Positions 1 to 6,187 of a stretch of DNA of 9,875 nt are shown piece after piece. The stretch lies in contig JAQXNQ010000239.1 of the NCBI GenBank assembly GCA_029098085.1, positions 1-9,875 on the forward strand, in the 5' to 3' direction. The translations under genes and the position numbers were made by a program. The stretch comes from Oscillospiraceae bacterium (GTDB lineage: Bacteria > Bacillota > Clostridia > Oscillospirales > Ruminococcaceae). The notes below the pieces were generated by a model. That model was not told the origin of the DNA, did no database searches, and saw nothing but the letters and a program-made list of their open reading frames with translations. The stretch's first letter is position 1; each line of letters begins with the position of its first letter.

Positions 1-1526
1 TTTCCCCCTGCTATATGCTGGTGGACATGGTGGCGGGCAGCACGGTGGTCTGGAGCGGCTTCTGGCAGCTGGCCGTGACCATTCTGGTGACGCTGGTGTC
101 GGGCATGGTGCTGTACCGGAAACGGAGAAGCGAGTCCGCCGGCAGCAGCTTTGCCTTCCGGCCGCTGTCTTACATTGCCGCTCTGCTGATCTCCATCACG
201 GCGGGCATCGGCACCTGGCTGCTGTTTGAGAGTATTGACCTGCCCATCTGGGTGGGGGTCATCGTGGGCGTGCTTGGCTATTTCATTCTGGACACCATCC
301 GCAACCGGGGCTTCAGCGGCATCAGGGAGACAGCGCTGGTGAGCGTGGGCGCCGTGGTGTCGGTGGCCATGTTCTTCGGTGTGGCGGTCCTCAGCGGCAC
401 CTTTGGCTATGAACAGCATCTGCCGGTGGAGTCGGGCGTTCGCTCGGTGGAGGTCAGCTGGAATGTGGGGGCGGAGGAGTATCTGTCTCAGATGTTCTCC
501 ATGACGGACAGGGAAAATATCAGCCGGGTGCTGAAGGCCCACGGGCAGATTCTGGACAACCAGAAGGCCATTGAGGATTACGACTGGGAAGCCAGTACCG
601 GATCGGGGCTGAAGGACGGGTATGAGCGGTACGCCTTTGACGACGGCAGCGCCTCTCCCTGGCAGTACGGCAGCTGTACCGTTCGGCTCACCTACCATAT
701 GATCGACGGGCGCACGGTGACCCGCTGCTACCGGAATGTGCCCCTGGCCCTGACCAGACCGCTGTATGAGGCGGCCGGCAGCGAGGCTTACCGCTTCCTT
801 CAGTGGGCGGATCTGGCTTCGACTGCCGCGTCCGGCACCATGCAGCAGCTGGATTTCTGGCAGCTTGATCTGACCCGCAGCCTCGGAGACAGTCGGTATA
901 TGGAAATGGATTCCGCCACGGCGGAAAAGCTGGCCGGAGAGATGGTGAAGGATCTGCAGCAGCGGTCTGTGGACTGGAATACTCACCCCGCTTCAGCTCC
1001 GCTGGGAAAAATGCGTCTCTATCCGAGCTATACCAACCTGAGGGAAATGCGCAAGGCAGATCTGAGCAGCTATACGATGAATATTTACGCCTCCGATATT
1101 CATACGCTGGCCTTTCTGAAGCAGCTTGGCATCGATCTGGAGCTGGGAGAGCTGTTCGGCGAGCCGGAGAGTGAGGGCGCTGTGCTGAGCGGCGATAAGG
1201 AGATTGCCTATGAGGATCCGGAGGGTATGACCTGTCAGGTGCTGCTGCTGACGGAGAAGGAGTATGAAGCCCGGAAGCGGACGGGAAGCCCGGACTGCAG
1301 CTTCTTCCACTTTGCCGGACAGTGGGCCGACTGGGACTGGAGAAAAGAAAACGACGGTTATGTGGAGCTGCCTGTCAGCGTTGTCAATACGCTGCTGGCT
1401 GCTTCCAGCGACCACTATATCAGCGAGGAGCGCCGGGATGTGCTGGTCATCGACGGCCAGACCTATCTGGTCTATCCCGAATACAGCGAGCAGGTGCGAA
1501 AGCTCCTGCAAAGCGAAGCGGAATAA
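1..1526 (+). CDS. ABC-2-type transporter permease with DUF6449-like C-terminal region (5' end missing)
   Basis: This is the C-terminal part of an integral membrane protein, probably the permease of an ABC exporter related to the YtrC/YtrD-type permeases of Bacillota that carry a DUF6449 region. The frame is open to the window edge (codons from position 3), so the ATG at 15 is probably internal and the true start lies outside. From that ATG, hydrophobic segments lie near residues 10-32, 50-70, 75-93 and 105-128. The motif YRKRRSESAG after the first is typical of these permeases. About 370 mostly soluble residues follow, with a segment (VRLTYHMIDGRTVTRCYR) resembling the DUF6449 core, predicted to lie outside the membrane. 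The partner ATPase and GntR regulator usually sit upstream and would be out of view. It ends in TAA at 1524 and converges on the beta-helix operon. The family call rests on remembered sequence patterns; the substrate is unknown. Confidence 0.72.
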   Translation, partial: SPCYMLVDMVAGSTVVWSGFWQLAVTILVTLVSGMVLYRKRRSESAGSSFAFRPLSYIAALLISITAGIGTWLLFESIDLPIWVGVIVGVLGYFILDTIRNRGFSGIRETALVSVGAVVSVAMFFGVAVLSGTFGYEQHLPVESGVRSVEVSWNVGAEEYLSQMFSMTDRENISRVLKAHGQILDNQKAIEDYDWEASTGSGLKDGYERYAFDDGSASPWQYGSCTVRLTYHMIDGRTVTRCYRNVPLALTRPLYEAAGSEAYRFLQWADLASTAASGTMQQLDFWQLDLTRSLGDSRYMEMDSATAEKLAGEMVKDLQQRSVDWNTHPASAPLGKMRLYPSYTNLREMRKADLSSYTMNIYASDIHTLAFLKQLGIDLELGELFGEPESEGAVLSGDKEIAYEDPEGMTCQVLLLTEKEYEARKRTGSPDCSFFHFAGQWADWDWRKENDGYVELPVSVVNTLLAASSDHYISEERRDVLVIDGQTYLVYPEYSEQVRKLLQSEAE

Positions 1527-1561
1527 AGAGAAACCGCCTGAGTTCGCTTCTTCTTTGTCAT

Positions 1562-1638
1562 AACAATGCTCCCTGCAGGCAGACCCGAAGCCTTTACCGT
1601 TTCGGGTTTCTGCTCTGCAGGGAGCATATTGTTTTGTT
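1562..1638. terminator. Long hairpin between convergent genes, probable bidirectional terminator
   Basis: The left arm at 1562-1578 (AACAATGCTCCCTGCAG) pairs with 1615-1633, with a 2-nt bulge (AT) in the right arm. Inside it, 1583-1589 (ACCCGAA) pairs with 1601-1607 (TTCGGGT). On the + strand the stem is followed by the T-rich GTTTTGTTAT. It sits 36 nt after the permease stop and 14 nt after the last beta-helix gene stop, so it can serve both. The T-tract on the - strand side is poor, so termination there is less certain. Confidence 0.7.
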
Positions 1639-1646
1639 ATGGTTCC

Positions 1647-2711
1647 TTATTCCTCAAACGTGCTGCCCACGTTGCCGGAGATCAGGGTGCGCAGATGGCC
1701 GCCGCCGTCCCGGATGACCTCCCGGCTGGCGCAGCCGTGCAGCGCATTGCCGGAGATGACGCAGTCGGTGAGGTTTCTGGCGACGATGCCGTAATAGGGC
1801 GTGCTGTCCGCCGTGTGTCCCGCTTCGGAGAGCTCCCGGTGAGGCCAGCACCAGACGGTGTTGCCGGTCAGGGAGATGCCCTGGCTGTCCTCGATGAGGA
1901 AGGCACAGCTGGTATCGTCGGTGCGTCCGCTGCCGTCGTTGCGGCTCATGTTGCCGCTGATTGCGCTGGCTCTGGAGTTTTTGAACCAGATGCCGGGGCC
2001 GAAATTGTGGTCAAAGGAATTGCCGGTGATGTTGATGTTCTGGGTGTCATCGCAGAAGATGCCGCCCTCCCGGTTCCATTCGATCCGGTTGCCGGTATAG
2101 CAGACCATGCCGGGGCCGGCGTTGATGCCCATTTTGCCGTTGGCGGAGATCTGGTTGTCGATGACCCAGCCGTCATAGCCCCGGTCGACATCGATGCCGT
2201 GGAGCCGGTTGCCGATGATGATGCAGCGGCGGATGGCGAAAACCCAGACCCAGTCCATCTTCAGGCCGCAGCCGGTGAAGCGGGTGATCCGGCAGTCCTC
2301 ATAGCAGTTGTTCTGCTCCACGCCCCGGTGGCGGGAGTAGATGCCGTGCATGCATTCGCCCAGATTCTGGCCGTCCAGGGACAGGCCGATGATCCGGGTG
2401 CCGCGGCAGCCGTCCAGATCCAGCAGCGCATTGGCGTCGCCGGAAAGGGCGGTGAGGACGGTGTTGCCCATATAGCCGGGGTCGGCGGGAGCGCCGGTTT
2501 CATCCGGGCGGTCGCTGTAGCCCCAGGAAGAATTGCCCATCAGGGTGATATGGCTGGGCACCTTGACCGGATGGATCATGTAATTGCCCATGGGGAAATA
2601 GACGGTGCCGTTTTCCCGGGTGGCCTGCTCCATGGCGGCCAGCAGCGCGGCGGTATCGTCGGTTTTACCGTCGCCTTTGGCGCCGAAATCGCGGATATTG
2701 AGATAAGACAT
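1647..2711 (-). CDS. Right-handed parallel beta-helix (pectate-lyase-fold) protein, paralog 3 of operon
   Basis: This 354-residue protein is predicted to fold as a right-handed beta-helix. The N-terminus carries the Pectate_lyase_3 signature (FGAKGDGKTDDTAAL, residues 9-23). From about residue 90 there are repeated coils marked by [ST]GN and asparagine-ladder motifs (TGNRIEWN, ITGNSFD, LTGNTVW, ISGNAL). Features shared with the two upstream paralogs are WGY near 63-65, GNTV near 82-85, NRIE at 208-211, NSFD at 231-234, WCWP near 287-290 and YGIV near 307-310. There is no signal peptide or membrane segment, so it is probably cytoplasmic. The start is the ATG at 2711, with AGGAGG 7 nt upstream; the longer frame to 3038 runs inside the preceding gene. 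It is the last gene of the operon and the most diverged paralog. A carbohydrate-active role (lyase, hydrolase or fructotransferase) is inferred; the substrate is unknown. Confidence 0.87.
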   Translation of the reverse strand: MSYLNIRDFGAKGDGKTDDTAALLAAMEQATRENGTVYFPMGNYMIHPVKVPSHITLMGNSSWGYSDRPDETGAPADPGYMGNTVLTALSGDANALLDLDGCRGTRIIGLSLDGQNLGECMHGIYSRHRGVEQNNCYEDCRITRFTGCGLKMDWVWVFAIRRCIIIGNRLHGIDVDRGYDGWVIDNQISANGKMGINAGPGMVCYTGNRIEWNREGGIFCDDTQNINITGNSFDHNFGPGIWFKNSRASAISGNMSRNDGSGRTDDTSCAFLIEDSQGISLTGNTVWCWPHRELSEAGHTADSTPYYGIVARNLTDCVISGNALHGCASREVIRDGGGHLRTLISGNVGSTFEE

Positions 2712-2718
2712 AGTTGTT

Positions 2719-2724
2719 CCTCCT
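2719..2724 (-). promoter_or_regulatory. Ribosome binding site of the third beta-helix gene
   Basis: AGGAGG on the - strand, 7 nt before the ATG at 2711. It fixes the start against a longer in-frame extension that overlaps the upstream gene. The 34-nt gap after the upstream stop shows no terminator or promoter, which supports cotranscription. Confidence 0.85.
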
Positions 2725-2745
2725 GTCTGTACAAAACTGAAGCGG

Positions 2746-3825
2746 TTATCCATGGGCCGGAGCTTCCGGCGGCGTCCAGGGGCAGACCCTGCCTGCATTG
2801 TCCCGGACGAGGACATTCCGGTTGACGCCGCGGAGGGAAACCATCTCCTCCCGGCAGCTTTCAAACATGCTGTTCCCGGTAATGACGCAGTCGGTGAGAT
2901 TTTCTCCCACAATGCCGTACAGCGCCAGCCACGGGTTGGTCCGCAGATCCGGCCAGCCCCAGAAGCTGTTGCCCGAAACGGTGACGCCCCGGGCGTCTCC
3001 CAGCCGGATATGGGCATCCATGACGCCCTGCTGGTCATGTCCGCAGAGCCGGGTCATGTTGCCGGTGACCGAGCCGCCCGTGGTGCGCAGCAGTGTGACA
3101 GCCGGCCCATAGGCGGTATCGAAGGAGTTGCCATTGATGGTGACGCCGCTGGTTACGTCCAGATAAACGCCGCCGGGGCAGCCGCCCTCAATGCGGTTGG
3201 CGATGACCAGCAGCCGGTCTGCGTCCCGGCCGTACAGGCCCGCTCCCCGGTTATAGGAAAGCTGACTGTCCAGAATGATGCCGTTCTGGGCTTTTTCCAG
3301 CTGAACGGCGTGGCTCTCATTGTGAATCAGCAGGCAGCGGCGCACCGCAAAGCCGTCGGTGCCCTCCAGAGACAGGCAGGCTCCTGTCAGCCGCTGCATC
3401 CGTACATCCTCAAAGCAGAGAGCGCCGCCCTCCTTTGCCGCAATGCCGCAGAGGGCCCTGCCCAGCCCGCCGCCGTCCAGCGAAAGGCCGGTGATCCGGG
3501 TGCCGAAGGCCTTGTCCAGCACCAGCATGGCCGGTGCATCGCCGTCCGCCGCGATCAAAACTGTGTTGCCCGCTCCCTCCGGGTCGGCGGCCCGGCCGGG
3601 AGGCGGATCCTTCCGCTCCACATATCCCCAGGCGGACTGCCCGAACAGGGTCAGGTGGTCGGGAATCCGAAGCGAGCGGATCCGGTAGCGTCCCCGGGGC
3701 AGGAAAAGCGCCATGCCGCTTTGGGCAGCGGCATCCACCGCCTGCTGCAGTGCAGCGGTATCGTCGGTCAGGCCGTCTCCAGCCGCACCGAAAGCTCTTG
3801 CGTTCAGCTCCATTCCGTTAGCCAT
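2746..3825 (-). CDS. Right-handed parallel beta-helix (pectate-lyase-fold) protein, paralog 2 of operon
   Basis: This 359-residue protein is a paralog of both neighbours. It has the N-terminal Pectate_lyase_3 signature (FGAAGDGLTDDTAAL, residues 12-26) followed by parallel beta-helix coils. Conserved points are WGY near 66-68, GNTV near 87-90, TRITGLSLDG near 109-118, NRIE at 210-213, NSFD at 233-236, WGWP near 289-292 and YGIV near 303-306. It is closer to the first paralog than to the third: both have RIEGG-x-PGGVYL, YN-x-GAG, GPA-[VI]-TLL and M-[TA]-RLCG. No signal peptide is seen, so it is probably cytoplasmic. The ATG at 3825 was chosen because it overlaps the upstream stop by 8 nt (ATGGCTAA) and has GGGGGAG 7 nt upstream; a second ATG at 3813 has no good SD. 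Translational coupling to the upstream gene is likely. The enzymatic activity is unknown; the carbohydrate link is inferred from the fold and the nearby GH2 gene. Confidence 0.87.
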   Translation of the reverse strand: MANGMELNARAFGAAGDGLTDDTAALQQAVDAAAQSGMALFLPRGRYRIRSLRIPDHLTLFGQSAWGYVERKDPPPGRAADPEGAGNTVLIAADGDAPAMLVLDKAFGTRITGLSLDGGGLGRALCGIAAKEGGALCFEDVRMQRLTGACLSLEGTDGFAVRRCLLIHNESHAVQLEKAQNGIILDSQLSYNRGAGLYGRDADRLLVIANRIEGGCPGGVYLDVTSGVTINGNSFDTAYGPAVTLLRTTGGSVTGNMTRLCGHDQQGVMDAHIRLGDARGVTVSGNSFWGWPDLRTNPWLALYGIVGENLTDCVITGNSMFESCREEMVSLRGVNRNVLVRDNAGRVCPWTPPEAPAHG

Positions 3826-4903
3826 AGGTCTTCTCCCCCGAAGCCGGGTCGTAGACCCGTCCCATGTTCTGGTCGATGAGGGTGCGGACATGTCCGCCGT
3901 AATCCCGGATCAGCTCCCGGTTGGAGGGATCCTGCAGGGTATTCTGGGCGATGACGGCGTCCTCCAGCTCCCGGACGACCATGCCGTACCAGGTCATCCG
4001 CTCGTAGCCGGCCAGTCTGGGCCAGCCCCACAGGGAATTGCCGGTGACGGTCAGACCCCGGCAGCGCTCCAGCCGGAAGAGGGTGTTGCCGTCGTCGGTA
4101 TGGATCCGTCCGCAGAGCCGTGCCATGTTGCCGGCCGCGGCGCAGGAGGTGCAGCCCAGCAGGGTGATGGCCGGGCCCCGACAGGAGTCGAAGGAGTTGC
4201 CGTTCATGGTGACCGATGAGGCGTTTTCCAGATATACGCCGCCGGGATCGCCGCCCTCGATGCGGTTGGCGGTGATCAGGAAGCCTTCTCCGCCGCTGCC
4301 GAAAAAGCCCGCCCCGCCGTTATAGGCCAGCTGATTGTCGATGATGCTGCCGTCGTGGGCATCGGTGACCTCCAGGGCGTGTCCGGTATTGGAGATGATC
4401 AGGCTTCTGCGCAGGGCAAAGCTCCTCGCGCCGGAGAACTTCAGGCCGCCGCCGGAGAAATGGCAGACCCGCACGTCCTCCAGCACCAGATTCTGCACGC
4501 AGCCGGAGGCTTTTGCCAGAAGACCGTGAAACTGGTCGCCCATCAGCAGACCGTCAAAGGACAGTCCGATGATCCGGGTGCCGCAGGCGCCGGTCAGATC
4601 CCAGAGGGCCTCTCCGTCCGTCGATGCGGGAATGAAGACGGTATTGCCGTTGATCATCGGATCGGTGGGCGGGCCTTCCTTTTTCTTGTTGTTTTCGTAG
4701 CCCCAGGCGGAGTACCCCCAGGAAGCGTTTCCGCGGATCGTGATATGGCCGGGAATCCGGACGGGACGGATGCGGTAGGTACCGGCGGGAATCTCCAGAC
4801 AGCCGGTCTCCCGGGCCGCCTCCAGCGCCTGCTCCAGTGCGGCAGTGTCGTCTGCGATGCCGTCGCCTTTGGCGCCAAAATGCATGATGTTGCAGGTATT
4901 CAC
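3818..4903 (-). CDS. Right-handed parallel beta-helix (pectate-lyase-fold) protein, paralog 1 (first gene of operon)
   Basis: This 361-residue protein starts with GTG. The Pectate_lyase_3 signature is at residues 9-23 (FGAKGDGIADDTAAL), followed by beta-helix coils with NRIE at 213-216, NSFD at 236-239, WGWP near 292-295 and YGMV near 306-309. It differs from its paralogs in a charged insertion after the WGY motif (a second WGY, then ENNKKKEG, near 62-77). It shares the C-terminal RELIRD-x-GGH-[VL]-RTLI block with the third gene; the middle gene has lost much of that pattern. The GTG was chosen because GAAAGGAG lies 7 nt upstream. A longer frame beginning at 4963 would start within the -10 hexamer, so it cannot be translated from this promoter. 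No signal peptide is present. A cytoplasmic carbohydrate-active enzyme is the best guess; noncatalytic binding is possible. Confidence 0.86.
   Translation of the reverse strand: MNTCNIMHFGAKGDGIADDTAALEQALEAARETGCLEIPAGTYRIRPVRIPGHITIRGNASWGYSAWGYENNKKKEGPPTDPMINGNTVFIPASTDGEALWDLTGACGTRIIGLSFDGLLMGDQFHGLLAKASGCVQNLVLEDVRVCHFSGGGLKFSGARSFALRRSLIISNTGHALEVTDAHDGSIIDNQLAYNGGAGFFGSGGEGFLITANRIEGGDPGGVYLENASSVTMNGNSFDSCRGPAITLLGCTSCAAAGNMARLCGRIHTDDGNTLFRLERCRGLTVTGNSLWGWPRLAGYERMTWYGMVVRELEDAVIAQNTLQDPSNRELIRDYGGHVRTLIDQNMGRVYDPASGEKTYG
3833..3839 (-). promoter_or_regulatory. Ribosome binding site inside the upstream gene (translational coupling)
   Basis: GGGGGAG on the - strand, inside the last codons of the upstream beta-helix gene and 7 nt before the ATG at 3825. 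That ATG overlaps the upstream TAA (3818-3820). The arrangement points to coupled translation of the first two paralogs. Confidence 0.65.
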
Positions 4904-4910
4904 GCTTTCA
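4897..4910 (-). promoter_or_regulatory. Possible cre-like (catabolite control) site over the start codon
   Basis: TGAAAGCGTGAATA on the - strand matches 12 of 14 positions of the degenerate CcpA consensus TGWAANCGNTNWCA. It lies between the Shine-Dalgarno and the first codons, about 45 nt downstream of the predicted transcription start, where a bound CcpA could act as a roadblock. The consensus is loose and a chance match is quite possible. Confidence 0.22.
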
Positions 4911-4918
4911 CTCCTTTC
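4911..4918 (-). promoter_or_regulatory. Ribosome binding site that fixes the GTG start
   Basis: GAAAGGAG on the - strand, 7 nt before GTG at 4903-4901. The next in-frame ATG (6 codons in) and the upstream ATG at 4963 have no comparable site. Confidence 0.8.
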
Positions 4919-4961
4919 AGATTCAGCGCTTTGATGGAAAGCTTGTAACTGCTTCGCTATC

Positions 4962-4989
4962 ATTATAGCAGTAAATTTCGCTTTTTCAA
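4962..4989 (-). promoter_or_regulatory. Extended -10 promoter of the beta-helix operon
   Basis: On the - strand, TTGAAA (4984-4989) is followed by a 16-bp spacer and a perfect TATAAT (4962-4967), with a TG one base before the -10 (TGCTATAAT), giving an extended -10. It lies 58 nt upstream of the GTG start and just downstream of the preceding gene's terminator. Two copies of AGCGAA on the - strand (4953-4958 and 4977-4982) flank the -10, 24 bp apart; whether they are operator half-sites is unknown. Confidence 0.82.
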
Positions 4990-5025
4990 CAGATTCTCCA
5001 TTATTATATTGAAAATCTTTTTGCG

Positions 5026-5065
5026 AAAAATCCCATCCTCCGCAGCGGCTGCCGCAGAAGATGGG
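5026..5065 (-). terminator. Strong intrinsic terminator after the metallopeptidase-like gene
   Basis: On the - strand the arms 5054-5065 (CCCATCTTCTGC) and 5032-5043 (GCGGAGGATGGG) form a 12-bp stem with only two G-T pairs, followed by ATTTTT. It starts 6 nt past the TGA at 5072 and insulates the beta-helix promoter from upstream transcription. Confidence 0.88.
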
Positions 5066-5071
5066 AAGGAT

Positions 5072-6106
5072 TCAGGCTCCGCCGTAATAGAGGAAAACAT
5101 GTTCAGAGGCGTACTGCCGGGCGTCCTGCTCCACCAGCTGGTTCTGATAGGCTTCGTATCCGTCGGAGTCTGTTGACTGATAGTGTTCAAAATTCTTCCG
5201 GAAGTCCAGTGCCAGCTGCTGCTGGTCTTCCGGAAGGGCGCTCAGGTCGGCCATGCAGGCGAGGGTGTGCTGCCAGCTGTGCCGGAACTCGTGCAGCAGG
5301 CACCAGAGGGTTTTCAGGGCGGTGCTGCCGGACAGAACGGACCGGTCGATGCTGATGGTATACTCCCTCCGCTGAAAGGTGGCCAGCGTGTTTTCCGGAA
5401 GAGCTTCGGGAATCAGCCGCGGCACCTCGATGCCGGCCTGCCGGCATTCCTGCTCCAGTACCAGCCGCAGCAGCTGGATCCGTTCCCCGTTGTGCAAAGC
5501 GTCCCAGCTTTCTTCGGTGATGCAGATGCTGTTGTCGGTGACGGCGGCCTGAACGTTGGCACTGACAGGAGAGGGAAGACGGCTTCCGAGCCGGTTCAGA
5601 GGAAAGACCAGCAGCAGGCAGAGCAGCACGGTTTCGATCCGGCGCAGCAGAATATTCCGCTGCATACGAAGGCTGGGAGCGGCCTGTCCGCCCCTGGGGC
5701 TGTTTTGCGTCTCCATGACCGGACGCCAGAGGAAGGCCGCCGCCAGGCCCAGCAGCGGCAGTCCCGCAGCCCACAGAGGGCTGTCCTGCGCCAGCTTCAG
5801 CAGCCCGGACAGCGTCGGCAGGACGAAAATGCTGAGCATCATCTGGCGGAACAGGGTTCTGCCGCAGAAAATGGACAGCAGGGTGGAGAAGCCGTACCAG
5901 ATCACGGCCACGACCCAGAAGAGGTACTGCTGCGCCTTTCCGCTGAGTATCAGATCCATCCAGGGATAATACAGGGAGTTCGGTTCATCAAACAGCAGCG
6001 GGATACTCCAGCTGAACAGCAGAAACAGATTGAACAGCGCATAGGTCAGCGGAGAAAAACAGCAGTTCCAGATTCCGGAAATCAGTTCTGAAAGCAATTT
6101 GCGCAT
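5072..6106 (-). CDS. Multispanning membrane protein with C-terminal HExxH metallopeptidase-like domain
   Basis: This 344-residue protein is not assigned to a named family with confidence. About five hydrophobic segments lie near residues 17-40, 60-82, 90-107, 110-128 and 154-172. A soluble region follows, with the zinc-binding motif HEFRH at 272-276 inside LLHEFRHSWQH. About 50 residues later comes an acidic EQDAR (E326, D328), which fits the third ligand of gluzincin-type peptidases (HExxH...E, often followed by DA). Both histidines and the catalytic glutamate are intact. The start is the ATG at 6106, with GGAGGTG 5 nt upstream. It ends in GGA-TGA just before a strong terminator. No target protein or partner is apparent, and membrane-embedded proteolysis or cell-envelope processing is only inferred. 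The 81-nt gap after the GH2 gene contains a terminator and no obvious promoter, so its expression may depend on readthrough or on a promoter inside the GH2 gene. Confidence 0.75.
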   Translation of the reverse strand: MRKLLSELISGIWNCCFSPLTYALFNLFLLFSWSIPLLFDEPNSLYYPWMDLILSGKAQQYLFWVVAVIWYGFSTLLSIFCGRTLFRQMMLSIFVLPTLSGLLKLAQDSPLWAAGLPLLGLAAAFLWRPVMETQNSPRGGQAAPSLRMQRNILLRRIETVLLCLLLVFPLNRLGSRLPSPVSANVQAAVTDNSICITEESWDALHNGERIQLLRLVLEQECRQAGIEVPRLIPEALPENTLATFQRREYTISIDRSVLSGSTALKTLWCLLHEFRHSWQHTLACMADLSALPEDQQQLALDFRKNFEHYQSTDSDGYEAYQNQLVEQDARQYASEHVFLYYGGA

Positions 6107-6124
6107 ATCAGCACCTCCGAAGAG

Positions 6125-6161
6125 AAAATCCCGGCTGAGCGGGTCATACCGTTCAACCGGG
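6125..6161 (-). terminator. Intrinsic terminator after the GH2 gene
   Basis: On the - strand CCCGGTTGA (6153-6161) and TCAGCCGGG (6130-6138) form a 9-bp stem with one G-T pair and a 14-nt loop. ATTTTCTCTTC follows. The T-run is interrupted, so termination may be partial. It lies only about 7 nt before the Shine-Dalgarno of the next gene. Confidence 0.7.
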
Positions 6162-6187
6162 AGGGAGAGCGTTTTTCGCAGAAAATG

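Noticed and set aside
2712..3038. N-terminal extension of the third beta-helix protein upstream of the ATG at 2711
   Set aside because: It runs out of frame through the end of the middle paralog, and the AGGAGG at 2719-2724 with 7-nt spacing sets the start at 2711.
1566..3879. Two long + strand open frames (419 and 375 codons) opposite the beta-helix genes
   Set aside because: Their low-complexity, alanine/valine/glycine/aspartate-rich translations mirror the repetitive beta-helix coding strand. No ribosome binding site or family motif supports them.
1647..4903. Beta-helix genes as phage tail spikes or depolymerases
   Set aside because: Tail spikes often begin with the same FGAKGDG motif, but no structural phage gene, integrase or lysis gene is nearby, there is no virion-binding N-terminal domain, and three tandem short copies next to a GH2 gene fit carbohydrate metabolism better.
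1647..4903. Repeated [ST]GN motifs and similar DNA stretches as a CRISPR or satellite array
   Set aside because: The repetition is at protein level (beta-helix coils) and between paralogs. There are no identical DNA repeats with regular spacers.
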